This document shows, piece by piece, positions 52,216 to 60,533 of a stretch of DNA of 64,000 nucleotides (position 1 is its first letter; every line of letters starts with the position of its first letter). The notes below the pieces were generated by a model. It saw nothing but the letters and a program-made list of their open reading frames with translations, ran no database searches and was not told the DNA's origin. The position numbers and the translations under genes were made by a program. The DNA comes from Ensifer adhaerens. GTDB taxonomy: Bacteria > Pseudomonadota > Alphaproteobacteria > Rhizobiales > Rhizobiaceae. Location of the stretch: the NCBI RefSeq assembly GCF_028993555.1, contig NZ_CP118612.1:248001-312000 (forward strand), read 5' to 3'.

Positions 52216-53997
52216 CTACCGCTCGGTGGTCATCGGGCTGTTGGCGAATGGGTGACCATCGCTCGGTTGCACCACGCCTGCCTTCTGCAATGAAGAAAGT
52301 AATCTCTCTACATCGGCGGGCCGAACGACGCGCATGGCTATTTCCGATCGGAGGTTCGCAACCAGCTTTGGTGCATTGGTCAGGAGCCATTCTCGCTCAC
52401 GAACCATGTCGCGGGCTTGGCCGCTCTCAGCGAAGATCGCCGCGGCAATCAGGTGATAGTTGGGGTTTGCCGGTACGCGTGTTTTTGCGATCCACGTGGC
52501 GGCCTCGCGAAAATCATCGCGGAAGTAGCTACAAAGCGCGAGGGCGGATTCATAGTACGCCAGCGGACCGGGATTTAGTTGACGGGTCTCTTCGACCATC
52601 GCGCAACCCCGCGACCAATCGCCGGAGAGTGCAAGCCGGTAGCCATATTCGCCCACCAGTTCGGTATCATTGGGATTGATACTGAACGCAAGCTCCCCAA
52701 CCTTCAATGCTGCCTCTATATCGCCGTGAAAATACAGCGCGAACATCTCGGATTGTAACGCTCGAATGTTTTCAGGATCGAGTTCCACGGCTCTGCGCGC
52801 AGCGGCAAGGGCACGATCGATCGAAGCCGGGGATGACGAGGGGTCGACAGGATAGCGAAAGCGAATCTCGTCGACGTAGGTTTGAGAGAGGAGCGCCCAG
52901 GCGCTTGCATAGGTCGGAAAGCGTTGGACAGCATCTTCCAGACATTTCCGGACGATCGGGTGGGTCTTGGCGTCGAGGCTGGCACGATAGGCGTAGTAGG
53001 ACAGTGTGCAGGCATAAGCCTGCCAGTCGTCCGGCGCATTGCGCGGCTGTTGATACGTGTCTGCTTGGAAAATTATGCCATAGGGTTGGGCAAGGGTTGT
53101 GGCGACCTGGCGCGCTATCTCACCCTCGACCGCAATCAGTTTGGAGGCCTTCAGGTCGCCGTCGTAGCTTTTTGCCCAGATCACCGAGTTATCGATGCCG
53201 TTGATGACGCGGGCGCGTAGCCGGAACTGATTGTCGGCCATCTCTACATCACCGGCCAGGATATAACGCTGGTCATCGGAGGGCACCGCCGTGCCGGGAG
53301 GTGCGTCGCCCTCGATGGCCACGATGTCTTTGAACTTTGCAATTTGCCCAATGATTTCTCGGGTTAGACCGACCGCTATCGCCCGTGAATTTCCCGCATT
53401 GGTCAGGTCGTCAAAAGGTTTCACGAGCAAATGCGGGATGGCAGGAGCCTTGGGGCGCCGGTCGCCACCCATCCACTCGACAAGTAACCAGGAGGAGACG
53501 ATGACAGCTGCTAGCGATAGAAGCGCGATTGGAAGCATGCTCCGCCAAGATGAGGGTTTGTCGGCTGGAGCAGTCAATCTCGGCAGTTCCCGTGCTTCGA
53601 AATTCGGGACATAGCTGCCCTTCGGGACGGAGATGACGATCGCATCCGATACACCGGCCGTGAGGTAGTAGCGGTCCAACGCACGGCGAAGATGACCGGC
53701 CTCAATGCGGACTACGGGGTCGGAGTGAGCGTCAAATGTGGCGTCCCGCCCGAACACGATCGTCGCGATAGCATAAGCCTTGATGCGCTCGGCACGGCCC
53801 GCGATCGTTTCTTCAACAACATAGGTCAGGAAATTGCGCGTTCGAGCGGTCGCGTCGAAGTCGAGGCTGTCGAGGATGCGGGTGAGCTGGGCCCGTATGC
53901 TCTCTGGCGTAAATACGTCATCCCGCCGAAGAAAGGGATTGGCGGGTGAAACGGCTCGGCGAAGGGATTGTAAAGAATCCAAGGCCCCTCCCTCCAC
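52216..53997 (-). CDS. Winged-helix-like plus TPR protein with one membrane helix
   Basis: The 593-residue protein has an N-terminal domain of the type RAQLTRILDSLDFDATARTR, then VFGRDATFDAHSDPVVRIEA, followed by GSYVPNF, as in adenylate-cyclase-associated TPR regulators. A membrane helix follows (about residues 130-155, MLPIALLSLAAVIVSSWLLV), then a TolB-like part (LLVKPFDDLTNAGNSRAIAV) and TPR-like repeats to the end. No cyclase domain is present. The effector function is unknown. It resembles the C-terminal half of the cyclase at 62155. Confidence 0.8.
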   Translation of the reverse strand: MEGGALDSLQSLRRAVSPANPFLRRDDVFTPESIRAQLTRILDSLDFDATARTRNFLTYVVEETIAGRAERIKAYAIATIVFGRDATFDAHSDPVVRIEAGHLRRALDRYYLTAGVSDAIVISVPKGSYVPNFEARELPRLTAPADKPSSWRSMLPIALLSLAAVIVSSWLLVEWMGGDRRPKAPAIPHLLVKPFDDLTNAGNSRAIAVGLTREIIGQIAKFKDIVAIEGDAPPGTAVPSDDQRYILAGDVEMADNQFRLRARVINGIDNSVIWAKSYDGDLKASKLIAVEGEIARQVATTLAQPYGIIFQADTYQQPRNAPDDWQAYACTLSYYAYRASLDAKTHPIVRKCLEDAVQRFPTYASAWALLSQTYVDEIRFRYPVDPSSSPASIDRALAAARRAVELDPENIRALQSEMFALYFHGDIEAALKVGELAFSINPNDTELVGEYGYRLALSGDWSRGCAMVEETRQLNPGPLAYYESALALCSYFRDDFREAATWIAKTRVPANPNYHLIAAAIFAESGQARDMVREREWLLTNAPKLVANLRSEIAMRVVRPADVERLLSSLQKAGVVQPSDGHPFANSPMTTER

Positions 53998-54365
53998 GCG
54001 ATCCTCCTCGCGCGGGATAGTGTCGGAGAGATACTAGCCGAAACGTAGGGACGGCGGAAAGCCAACTTAGAGGAGTAGCCCAATTTGGCGCGAAAGGGAC
54101 TTGCGGGCCATGAGTTGATCGGAGCATACATCATCGTCTGATGTCCGCTTCTGGGATACCACCATGCTCCACTCAGTGTCCGACTTGGCGCACAATGCTG
54201 TCGTTTGCAGACCTAAGCGTGGACGCGCCTAACGGGCCGAACAGACTGTGCTTCCACGAGCCCTGCACGCCCTGTTGCTGTGATGTTCGCGTTTTAGGTC
54301 AAAATGATCGCATAATGTATCGACTGGGACGAGTTACACGCCTCAGCTTTTCTATTCGAGATCAG
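53998..54365. other. Gap with the third dif-like repeat
   Basis: No gene was supported. The recognisable element is the repeat at 54283-54328. Confidence 0.5.
54283..54328 (+). repeat. Copy 3 of the dif-like repeat
   Basis: The core GATCGCATAATGTATCGA lies at 54306-54323 and is flanked on the left by ATGTTCGCGTTTTAGGTCAA, related to the flank of copy 2. All three copies have the same orientation. Confidence 0.65.
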
Positions 54366-54668
54366 CTAGTTTATTTTTTGCACGGGCTGCTGCACTCCTC
54401 GTTTTAGCTTCGGCGTCGTCCGGAACATCCTGCACTTACAGCCTTTGCCAATTTCGCAGTTGTGCCAGATGTCCCCGTTCGAGTCCGTCAGCTTGCAATT
54501 GGGTAGCATTCCCTTGCAGTCCGCCCCCTCCCAGCTGCCTTCGCACGTGCAATAGCCGCTGTTGACGTCGCAGGAGAAGTTTGAACTCTGGGACCCACCC
54601 AATCTGCTCGCCGCCTGTGCGGCCGTTGCCGTGAGCGCTAGCGCTGCGAAAAGAATGATCATCTTCAT
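54366..54668 (-). CDS. Cysteine-rich secreted protein A (100 aa)
   Basis: ATG 54668 follows GGGAGG. A signal peptide (MKMIILFAALALTATAAQAA) precedes a mature part of about 80 residues with eight Cys: FSCDVNSGYCTCEGSWEGAD, C, C, then HNCEIGKGCKCRMF. The CxCxxxWxGxDC string recalls EGF-like or disulfide-knot modules. It is homologous to the protein at 54859 and divergent from it. Export and oxidation in the periplasm are likely; the role is unknown. Confidence 0.8.
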   Translation of the reverse strand: MKMIILFAALALTATAAQAASRLGGSQSSNFSCDVNSGYCTCEGSWEGADCKGMLPNCKLTDSNGDIWHNCEIGKGCKCRMFRTTPKLKRGVQQPVQKIN

Positions 54669-54858
54669 TACCCGCCTCCCTCGAAGTCATCACGAATTTC
54701 GAAGCCGCTCACAGATGGCGCCGGCGCGTTCTTACTTGGAAGGAACGCCTGCGGCTCTTTGCAACTGTCCCCGCTGTGCATTAATATTCATTTGTGCTAA
54801 TATAACATGGCTATTCAGGTCGGTCGATGCAGATCCGCCCGTGACGGGGAGGGGGGAA

Positions 54859-55161
54859 ATGAAGCTTGTTTTAGCACTCTTCGTGGCTGTTCTGATGCAC
54901 GATCCATCGGAGGCCGCCACGCGAAAACTGCTGGGATCGTCGCCCGGCTTCAGCTGCGATGTGAATACCAACCAGTGTACATGCACGGGCACTTGGGACG
55001 GCGCCGACTGCAAAGCTATGAACGACAAGGTCTGCGCCGGTGACTCCGGAGTGTTATGCAGCCCGGTGGGCTGCACGTGCAAAATGCGTCTTACCGCAGT
55101 GCCGAAACCTCGTATTGATCGAGTTCCTATCGGTGGCGCCAAGAAATTGGCTCCGAATTAG
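54859..55161 (+). CDS. Cysteine-rich secreted protein B (100 aa)
   Basis: ATG 54859 follows GGAGGGGGG. A signal peptide (MKLVLALFVAVLMHDPSEAA) leads to a mature part with FSCDVNTNQCTCTGTWDGAD, then C, C, C and VGCTCKMR. It has the same length, the same cysteine order and the same FSCDVN-xx-x-CTC-x-G-x-W-x-GADCK core as protein A. The two share a 190-base divergent promoter region. Confidence 0.8.
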   Translation: MKLVLALFVAVLMHDPSEAATRKLLGSSPGFSCDVNTNQCTCTGTWDGADCKAMNDKVCAGDSGVLCSPVGCTCKMRLTAVPKPRIDRVPIGGAKKLAPN

Positions 55162-55179
55162 ACCAATACTGTAACGGTT

Positions 55180-55528
55180 ATGCAGCCGCCGCAACGCCCA
55201 GGCGGCCAAACGCCTGATGCGTAAACTCTTGAAGAGCCAAGGCCGCGCGCCGCGTGTGATGATCACCGATAAGCTGCGCTCCTACGATGTCGCAAAGCGA
55301 GAGATCATGCCGGGTGTCGAGCATCGAACGCGCAAGGCATTGAACAATTGGGCGGAGAACTCCCACCAGCCAATCCGGCGACGAGAGCGGATCATGAAGC
55401 GCTTCTCGTCGAGGCGGCATCTGCAACGCTTCGTCTCTATTCATGATCCGATTGCCAACTTGTTCCACATCTGTCGTTTGCCACTTAAACGTAAGAATGC
55501 GGCCGTTTCCTTGTTAGTTGGCATTTGA
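55180..55528 (+). mobile_element. IS6-family (IS26-like) transposase, C-terminal fragment
   Basis: The frame NAQAAKRLMRKLLK, then VMITDKLRSYDVAKREIMPG and NNWAENSHQPIRRRERIMKR, is the C-terminal half of an IS6 transposase, with the last catalytic Glu in NWAENSHQP. The N-terminal 120 residues are absent, and the final 20 residues diverge from the family. It is inactive on its own. Confidence 0.8.
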
Positions 55529-55554
55529 TTTGAGATTCCGTGGGCTGGAGACCG

Positions 55555-55686
55555 GTAACTTCTCTGGGGTTTGGGATCAGCGCTGCGAACATGAGCCGTG
55601 TCGATGCTGATGACGAACTCCTTGCGTCGATCAACCGGGAAGCTGCATCTCGAGTTGGTGCCGCTCCGCGACCTTCCCCTTGGCAC
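55555..55686 (-). mobile_element. Possible ISKra4-type transposase fragment
   Basis: The minus strand reads PVDRRKEFVISIDTAHVRSA, then DPKPQRS, resembling the first catalytic Asp region (FVVxIDTAHxRSADP) of ISKra4-type transposases. It is about 40 residues, with no start and no other domain, abutting the IS6 fragment tail to tail. Confidence 0.35.
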
Positions 55687-55813
55687 GCCATTCCTCCCTG
55701 GAGATCTGTGGCGGCGAACCTTGGGACGTTCATCGACGACTTAACGTGCGTCAGATATCGAATACTTGTGATGAGTCCCATAATTTAGCTTACGCGATTT
55801 TGTCGATATTGCC

Positions 55814-55866
55814 CCCTTTAAGGGTTGATAAAATCGGGTCTTGGCGGCATTTATCCCCTTAAGGGG
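55814..55866. promoter_or_regulatory. Two palindromes upstream of hipA, probable HipB operators
   Basis: CCCTTTAAGGG (55814-55824) and CCCCTTAAGGGG (55855-55866) are both self-complementary and lie 9-61 bases before hipA. The flanking GATAAA and TTTATC extend them into one larger inverted repeat. HipB proteins typically bind such paired palindromes. Confidence 0.7.
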
Positions 55867-55874
55867 GTCTAAAA

Positions 55875-57212
55875 ATGAAACTGACGCTGCAGATCCACTT
55901 TGACGGCAAATGGCACGACGCTGCAAATCTTGAGCTGAAAGACGACGATGCCGGCTACGTCGGTAGTTCGGTCGTCGACTACGATCTCGACTACTTTCTC
56001 GCCACGGCCGCGCAGGGTTTCGCTGCGGGTCAGACCATTTGCGATCACCGCGCATTGTCTGTTCGCTATCCGATTGACCTTGAAAATCGGTACAGCCGCC
56101 ACTGGCCAGCCTTCCTCCTGGATCTCATGCCACAAGGCCATGCGCGGCGAAAGTTGGCCGAGCACATCGGGCTCGACGAAGCGGCCCGTTCATCGGATCT
56201 ATCTTTGTTGCTGCGAGCCGCGACGGGCGGAATTGGCAATATCCGCATCAAGGAAGCGGCAGACGCGGAGTCCGCTCGATTGAGCGGCTTGCAACGGCAG
56301 GGCGTAACGGAGGCGGATATCCTCGGGCGATCGGACCGCTTTATTGAAGTTGCCGACCGTTTCGCAATGTTAGCTTCCGGTTCTAGCGGATTGCAGGGTG
56401 AATGGCCGAAATTGTCAATGACCCAGGCGAAAGACGGGCTCTTTTATCCCGACAGCACCGTGAAAGACGACGATGCCTTACGGCACGTCATCGTAAAGCT
56501 TGTTCGTAGCACCGAAGTCGTTGACCGCATCATACTAGAGGGCGAAGCGCTCTATGCGCGAATTGCCCTGGAACTCGGTCTCAACGTCAAAGAACCATCG
56601 ATCTACGCTGACGGCGTGCTCATCATTCCTCGTTTTGATCGAAGCTTTGGCGCGAACGGACAAACGATCCGCCTCGGACAGGAAAGCCTCGTTTCCGCGA
56701 TTGGTGTTGCTGAGTTCGGTCACATCGGCACACATGAGGCGTATATCGATTTACTGAAGCGGCACTCGGGCGACCCGAGTGCCGACGTCGCAGAATACTT
56801 GAAACGCGATATCGCCAACCTGGCGCTCGGCAATCCAGATAACCACGGTCGGAACTCCGCATTGAGCAAGTACCCGGACGGAACGATCCGACTGTCGCCA
56901 CTCTTTGACTTTGCGCCGATGCGTCTGGCGAAAGAGGGCATTGTGCGATCTACCCGCTGGGTCTCCATGCGCGACGCCGGCCTGGACCATTCTCCTGACT
57001 GGAAACGGATTTGCGCTGAGGTCTGGCCCGATGGCGATGTTCACGCCAAGCTGATAGCTGAGCTGCGGGCTTTTGCACAGCGCCTGAGACTGGCTCCGAG
57101 CCATGCGAAGGAGTTGGGAGCGCCGGATGTCATCATCGAACGGGCCATGATGCGCTGCAGCGAGATCGCCGACAGTGTTGAAGTCGCGTTCTCTAAACCG
57201 GAAGGAGCTTGA
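55875..57212 (+). CDS. hipA: HipA-family serine/threonine kinase toxin
   Basis: The 445-residue protein has an N-terminal subdomain (MKLTLQIHFDGKWHDAANLE), an ATP-binding region with KLSMTQAKDGLFYPD and VIVKLVRS, the RFDRSFG segment, the catalytic Asp/Asn in NLALGNPDNHGRNSAL near residue 318, and the metal-binding SPLFDFAPM. HipA kinases phosphorylate tRNA synthetases and promote persistence. The hipA gene precedes hipB here, opposite to E. coli. The hipB GTG follows 4 bases after the stop. Confidence 0.9.
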   Translation: MKLTLQIHFDGKWHDAANLELKDDDAGYVGSSVVDYDLDYFLATAAQGFAAGQTICDHRALSVRYPIDLENRYSRHWPAFLLDLMPQGHARRKLAEHIGLDEAARSSDLSLLLRAATGGIGNIRIKEAADAESARLSGLQRQGVTEADILGRSDRFIEVADRFAMLASGSSGLQGEWPKLSMTQAKDGLFYPDSTVKDDDALRHVIVKLVRSTEVVDRIILEGEALYARIALELGLNVKEPSIYADGVLIIPRFDRSFGANGQTIRLGQESLVSAIGVAEFGHIGTHEAYIDLLKRHSGDPSADVAEYLKRDIANLALGNPDNHGRNSALSKYPDGTIRLSPLFDFAPMRLAKEGIVRSTRWVSMRDAGLDHSPDWKRICAEVWPDGDVHAKLIAELRAFAQRLRLAPSHAKELGAPDVIIERAMMRCSEIADSVEVAFSKPEGA

Positions 57213-57216
57213 TCGA

Positions 57217-57504
57217 GTGGCCCGATGGAAAAAACCGACGAAAGAGCAGATTTCGGTGATGCGTCATGACGTTGCGGAACACGCGCGACGTGGCGACTTG
57301 CGCTTGCCGGATGCTGTGCTGGATATGCGGAAAAGCATTGGCCTCACCCAGCAGGAGTTTGCCGACACCCTCGGCCTCACACGTAGACAGGTCGCGGAAA
57401 TCGAAGCGGGCACTGCCAACCCGACGTTGGAGACGTTGGATAAGATTGGCCGGCTATTCGGTTTCACAGTTGGCTTCGTGCCGAAGGTGCGGCAGGATCC
57501 CTAG
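57217..57504 (+). CDS. hipB: HipB-like XRE antitoxin
   Basis: GTG 57217 follows GGAAGGAGC. The 95-residue protein ends with a Cro/C1 HTH: DMRKSIGLTQQEFADTLGLT, then RRQVAEIEAGTANPTLETLD. It is the likely antitoxin and repressor of the hipA promoter palindromes. Confidence 0.85.
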   Translation: MARWKKPTKEQISVMRHDVAEHARRGDLRLPDAVLDMRKSIGLTQQEFADTLGLTRRQVAEIEAGTANPTLETLDKIGRLFGFTVGFVPKVRQDP

Positions 57505-57631
57505 ACCGCAGCGCTCGGGAACAACATCCGACCAACTCGTGTTCTGGAGGACGTGGTGTTTAGAGCCCGGTCGTCTGGGATTTGCGTGATACGCAACAGC
57601 CTTGCCGCGATCTACGCGCTACTCTTCTTGC

Positions 57632-58123
57632 GTCCCGCCTGGTTTTGATCTGGTGAGCGCGGAGGAAAACGAGCTCGTACGTTTTGCAAAGGCCTTTATT
57701 CCAGCCGCGCGCGAAGTTTGTCATCCAACACATCCGATATTCGGCGATGAAGGTCCCCTCACATTCGTGGTGTTCGCTGGTCCGCTCGCAGGGGGCGCCA
57801 AGGGTACCTGGGAACGCCGAGTATGCTGCTATGAGTATCCTCGCACGAGTGTTTGCCAGTCGCCGGCGGGAGTTCCGACCACTGCCGCCACGGTTCAACT
57901 CTTGAACAGGGGGGCTCTAGCTGTTGGCGATACATTGCGTTCAATCCCGGTGTTCGGCACGGAACTCCATGCACGCATCACCTCAACTGAGGATCACGGT
58001 CATCAAGGTGCTCGTGTCGCTGTGACGGGCACCGGCTGGATCACAATGCGGTCGCAGCTTGTTGTGGACTTCAGGGACCCGCTGACCCCGAGAGAAGGCC
58101 TGCCGGCGCTGATAACCGGATAA
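57632..58123 (+). pseudogene. Proline racemase/hydroxyproline epimerase, C-terminal remnant
   Basis: The frame reads CHPTHPIFGDEGPLTFVVFA, then RTSVCQSPAGVPTTAATVQL, RSIPVFGTELHARI and VTGTGWITMRSQLVVDFRDP, in the order of the second half of proline racemases. The catalytic SPCGTGT loop is SPAGVPT, so the second catalytic Cys is gone. The N-terminal 170 residues are missing. Confidence 0.65.
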
Positions 58124-58158
58124 ACAAGGAACCATCGTATTCAGACTGATGGGTTCCA

Positions 58159-58191
58159 GAAGGTATCGGCGCCAGTGGTGGCGATACCTTC
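58159..58191. repeat. Perfect 10-bp hairpin
   Basis: GAAGGTATCG (58159-58168) and CGATACCTTC (58182-58191) flank a 13-base loop. It lies between the racemase remnant (+) and the PAS fragment (-) and could end transcription of both, though no T-run follows. Confidence 0.5.
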
Positions 58192-58232
58192 GCTCGCTTG
58201 AGTTCACGAAAGAAGTCACCCTGCTGGCGCGA

Positions 58233-58529
58233 CTAGGTAAGCAAGGCAAGGGGCGCAATTTGCGCACGTGCCTTCAGCGCAAGTGAAGTCAGTCCGGCTG
58301 TTGTTTGCGGCGGCTGCCCTTTCAATAAACCGGAATAGAGCACGGGTATGTCGTCGCGATCGCGAAAACATCGGGCGAAGACGATCACCGAAACATACTG
58401 GCCGTTCCGTCCCTTGACGCGGTAGATGGACTGCTGAGCTCGCGCTCCGACAATGGTGTCGGTAATCTGTTTGGCGACGTATGTCTGGTCTTCGGGATGA
58501 AAACGATCGAGGTATAAGTTATTTAGCAA
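58233..58529 (-). pseudogene. Truncated copy of the PAS protein at 61149-61571
   Basis: The frame reads YLDRFHPEDQTYVAKQITDT, then IVGARAQQSIYRVKGRNGQY and FRDRDDIPVLYSGL, about 75% identical by eye to residues 43-110 of the PAS protein at 61149. The N-terminal half of the PAS fold is missing and the tail differs. An ATG at 58529 could still start a short protein. Confidence 0.6.
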
Positions 58530-58812
58530 CGACGTGTGTAGGGAGCGGATTTTGCGGCAGAAATGTTCTGCGATCTGGCGCCTTCACGGACGCCTGTCGT
58601 ACGCCAACAAATAACCGCAACGATGAGTCTTTGAAAGGAGCCGGCACCCCCATCCAAGTTCGGGCCGCAGTCTATGCAGTTTTTACATGGGAGCGCTGAG
58701 TTTTGAGCGCTGCAACTTACCAAAGGCCTGAGCTATAAGGTGTTCATCGAAGCGAAACGAGGCGCCACGGACTGGCTGCCAGGCTTCGAAAGCCCATTGA
58801 AAGGGGGATCAA

Positions 58813-58959
58813 ATGAACATCGCACGCTCCATCAACAACTGGCGCAAGTATCGTCAGACGGTCACCGAGCTGGGCCGCATGTCGAACCGCGAACTCCGTG
58901 ACCTCGGCATCGAACGCGCCGACATCGACCGCGTTGCACGCACGGCCTTCGCCCGCTAA
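58813..58959 (+). CDS. DUF1127 family protein (48 aa)
   Basis: The short frame reads MNIARSINNWRKYRQTVTEL, then GRMSNRELRDLGIERADIDR, which is the DUF1127 signature. Such arginine-rich small proteins are abundant in Rhizobiales; some affect RNA turnover or phosphate/stress responses. AAAGGGGGATCAA precedes the ATG and a good terminator follows. Confidence 0.93.
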   Translation: MNIARSINNWRKYRQTVTELGRMSNRELRDLGIERADIDRVARTAFAR

Positions 58960-58989
58960 GGCGACCTACACAGACTGAAAATTTGCCAA

Positions 58990-59023
58990 GCGCCTGCATC
59001 TCCTGCGGGCGCTTTTGCTTTTT
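58990..59023 (+). terminator. Rho-independent terminator of the DUF1127 gene
   Basis: An 8-bp stem with one G-T wobble (58990-58997 with 59005-59012), a 7-base loop and TTTTGCTTTTT immediately after. It lies 30 bases past the DUF1127 stop. Confidence 0.85.
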
Positions 59024-59390
59024 GGGATCATGGCTTCTGGCAAGGCACTTAGCGGGCATGCTCTGGGCTGAGCCGCGAACCGCGGGAAACGAAACGCCGT
59101 GGGAAGGCCGCTTCCAGCCAATCCGGTACGCTGGTCGAATATGTGTTTCCCGTAACTGTGCAGCCCCTCTCTATCCGCAAGTTGGATGCCGCCAAGGCGA
59201 GTGGTTGGTCTTCGATACCGCAATTATCTTTTCCGAACGGCAACGAAATCAGAATATCAAACCTTCGAAACGGGAGCCGTCACTTCTAGTAATCAATTTG
59301 GTTCTCCCCGCGTCCCGAAACGAGCCATCGGGACGACCGCTCGCCCCGCCGCTTAGGCGGGGCATTTTTCTTAAAGGGAGGGAATAAGCA
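59024..59390. other. Non-coding stretch ending in an orphan terminator
   Basis: I see no protein gene with a start signal. A hairpin at about 59313-59334 (GTCCCG/CGGGAC) followed by the strong terminator at 59343-59369 gives this region the look of a small-RNA locus. Confidence 0.4.
59343..59369 (+). terminator. Strong Rho-independent terminator, no upstream gene on this strand within 300 bases
   Basis: GCCCCGCC (59343-59350) pairs perfectly with GGCGGGGC (59356-59363) around a 5-base loop and is followed by ATTTTT. On the opposite strand there is no T-run, so it does not serve the ArsR gene at 59391. Confidence 0.8.
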
Positions 59391-59711
59391 TCAGCCGAGG
59401 TTCGCGCCGATTTGCGCGGCTACCGCCGCCTGAATTTTTACAAGGTTAACGACGGTTTCAGGAGAGGCGATCGAAAATCGCATGCCAGCAGCCTTGAAGT
59501 TCACCGACAACAAGCCGATTTCGACGAGTTTATGAAGATACTTGTAGACCATTCCTGACGGAAGTCCCACTGCCGCTGCAAGCCTCCCGGTAGGCAGCTG
59601 TCGATCTGACAGAACCGCCAAGAGCAGCAGACGTTTCGGGTGCGCGATAGCCTGCAGGAATTTGGCTGCCGCCAGCGCTTGCTGTTCATTCAGTTCAGCT
59701 GGCACGGTCAA
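59391..59711 (-). CDS. ArsR-family transcriptional regulator
   Basis: The 106-residue protein is a single winged helix: AKFLQAIAHPKRLLLLAVLS, then LPTGRLAAAVGLPSGMVYKY and LHKLVEIGLLSV. No clear metal-binding Cys box is present. The wording (AIAHPKRL, SGMVYKYLHKL) resembles NolR-type ArsR regulators of rhizobia but is not close enough to name it. Confidence 0.85.
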   Translation of the reverse strand: MTVPAELNEQQALAAAKFLQAIAHPKRLLLLAVLSDRQLPTGRLAAAVGLPSGMVYKYLHKLVEIGLLSVNFKAAGMRFSIASPETVVNLVKIQAAVAAQIGANLG

Positions 59712-59913
59712 AGCGATAAGTTCTCATTGCGCGTCGGACGGTGGTGAACGACCCTTAAAGCACGAACAGAAATATGCAAACGCTACGCTCAGGGCCAGTC
59801 GTTCTCTTCATAGAGGCAAGGACAACTGAGCGATCTTGCCCAATCAACCGCGTTAGGTTGACAATTGCAGTTCAATCGGTTGAAAACGTGCGAAACTCAA
59901 CGAGGAAGTACTT

Positions 59914-60372
59914 ATGCCCGAAGAAAACATAGCGGCTGTGTCTATGACAGACGAGGGTGCTCCCGCGAAGGCCCCAGAGCGCAAGAAGCGAAACGCACCG
60001 AAACGCCAGGGCGCTACGCCGGGCCCGGCTCGGACGCCGTCAAAGGCATCGACGGAGAACGTAACCGCCACCAAGACCCGTTTCGGCGCCGAAGAAAAGC
60101 AGGCGAAGCTCGCGTTCATCGAAGCACAAGTTGCCGGCGCAAGCACGCTGAAAGATGCAGTGAAAAGCGCAGGAATATCAGAGCAAACCTACTATAACTG
60201 GAAGAATAGCGTGAAGCCGGATCGAAAACCAAGCGGCGGCTCTCTATCTGCCTCTGACGGGTTTGCGGAACTCGTGGAAATTGAAGCGGAAAACCAGAGG
60301 CTGCGCAAGCTTCTGGCCGAAAGGCTGCGCGCTGAGAACGCTGACCTGCGCAAGAAACTGGGACTGGATTGA
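59914..60372 (+). CDS. SyrB-like regulator with C-terminal coiled coil
   Basis: The 152-residue protein has a basic, Ala/Pro/Thr-rich N-terminus (MPEENIAAVSMTDEGAPAKA), a helix-turn-helix-like core (FGAEEKQAKLAFIEAQVAGA, then TLKDAVKSAGISEQTYYNWK) and a coiled-coil end (EAENQRLRKLLAERLRAENA). This matches SyrB proteins of Sinorhizobium symbiotic replicons, which influence exopolysaccharide and nodulation regulator expression. The core resembles IS-type HTH domains. Confidence 0.82.
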   Translation: MPEENIAAVSMTDEGAPAKAPERKKRNAPKRQGATPGPARTPSKASTENVTATKTRFGAEEKQAKLAFIEAQVAGASTLKDAVKSAGISEQTYYNWKNSVKPDRKPSGGSLSASDGFAELVEIEAENQRLRKLLAERLRAENADLRKKLGLD

Positions 60373-60533
60373 GATCAGCTTTGCGATGCAGGACCCATTG
60401 TTAGCGCGTGGACGCATCCTTATCGCCTTACAGCGCGAAGATGATGGCACGCCCGTGGATTGGTTGAAACGCCAAGCCCCGACCTGTATTGGTGCCGCAA
60501 GAGTTTGCGGCATATGCCCTGAGGTGCAAACCT

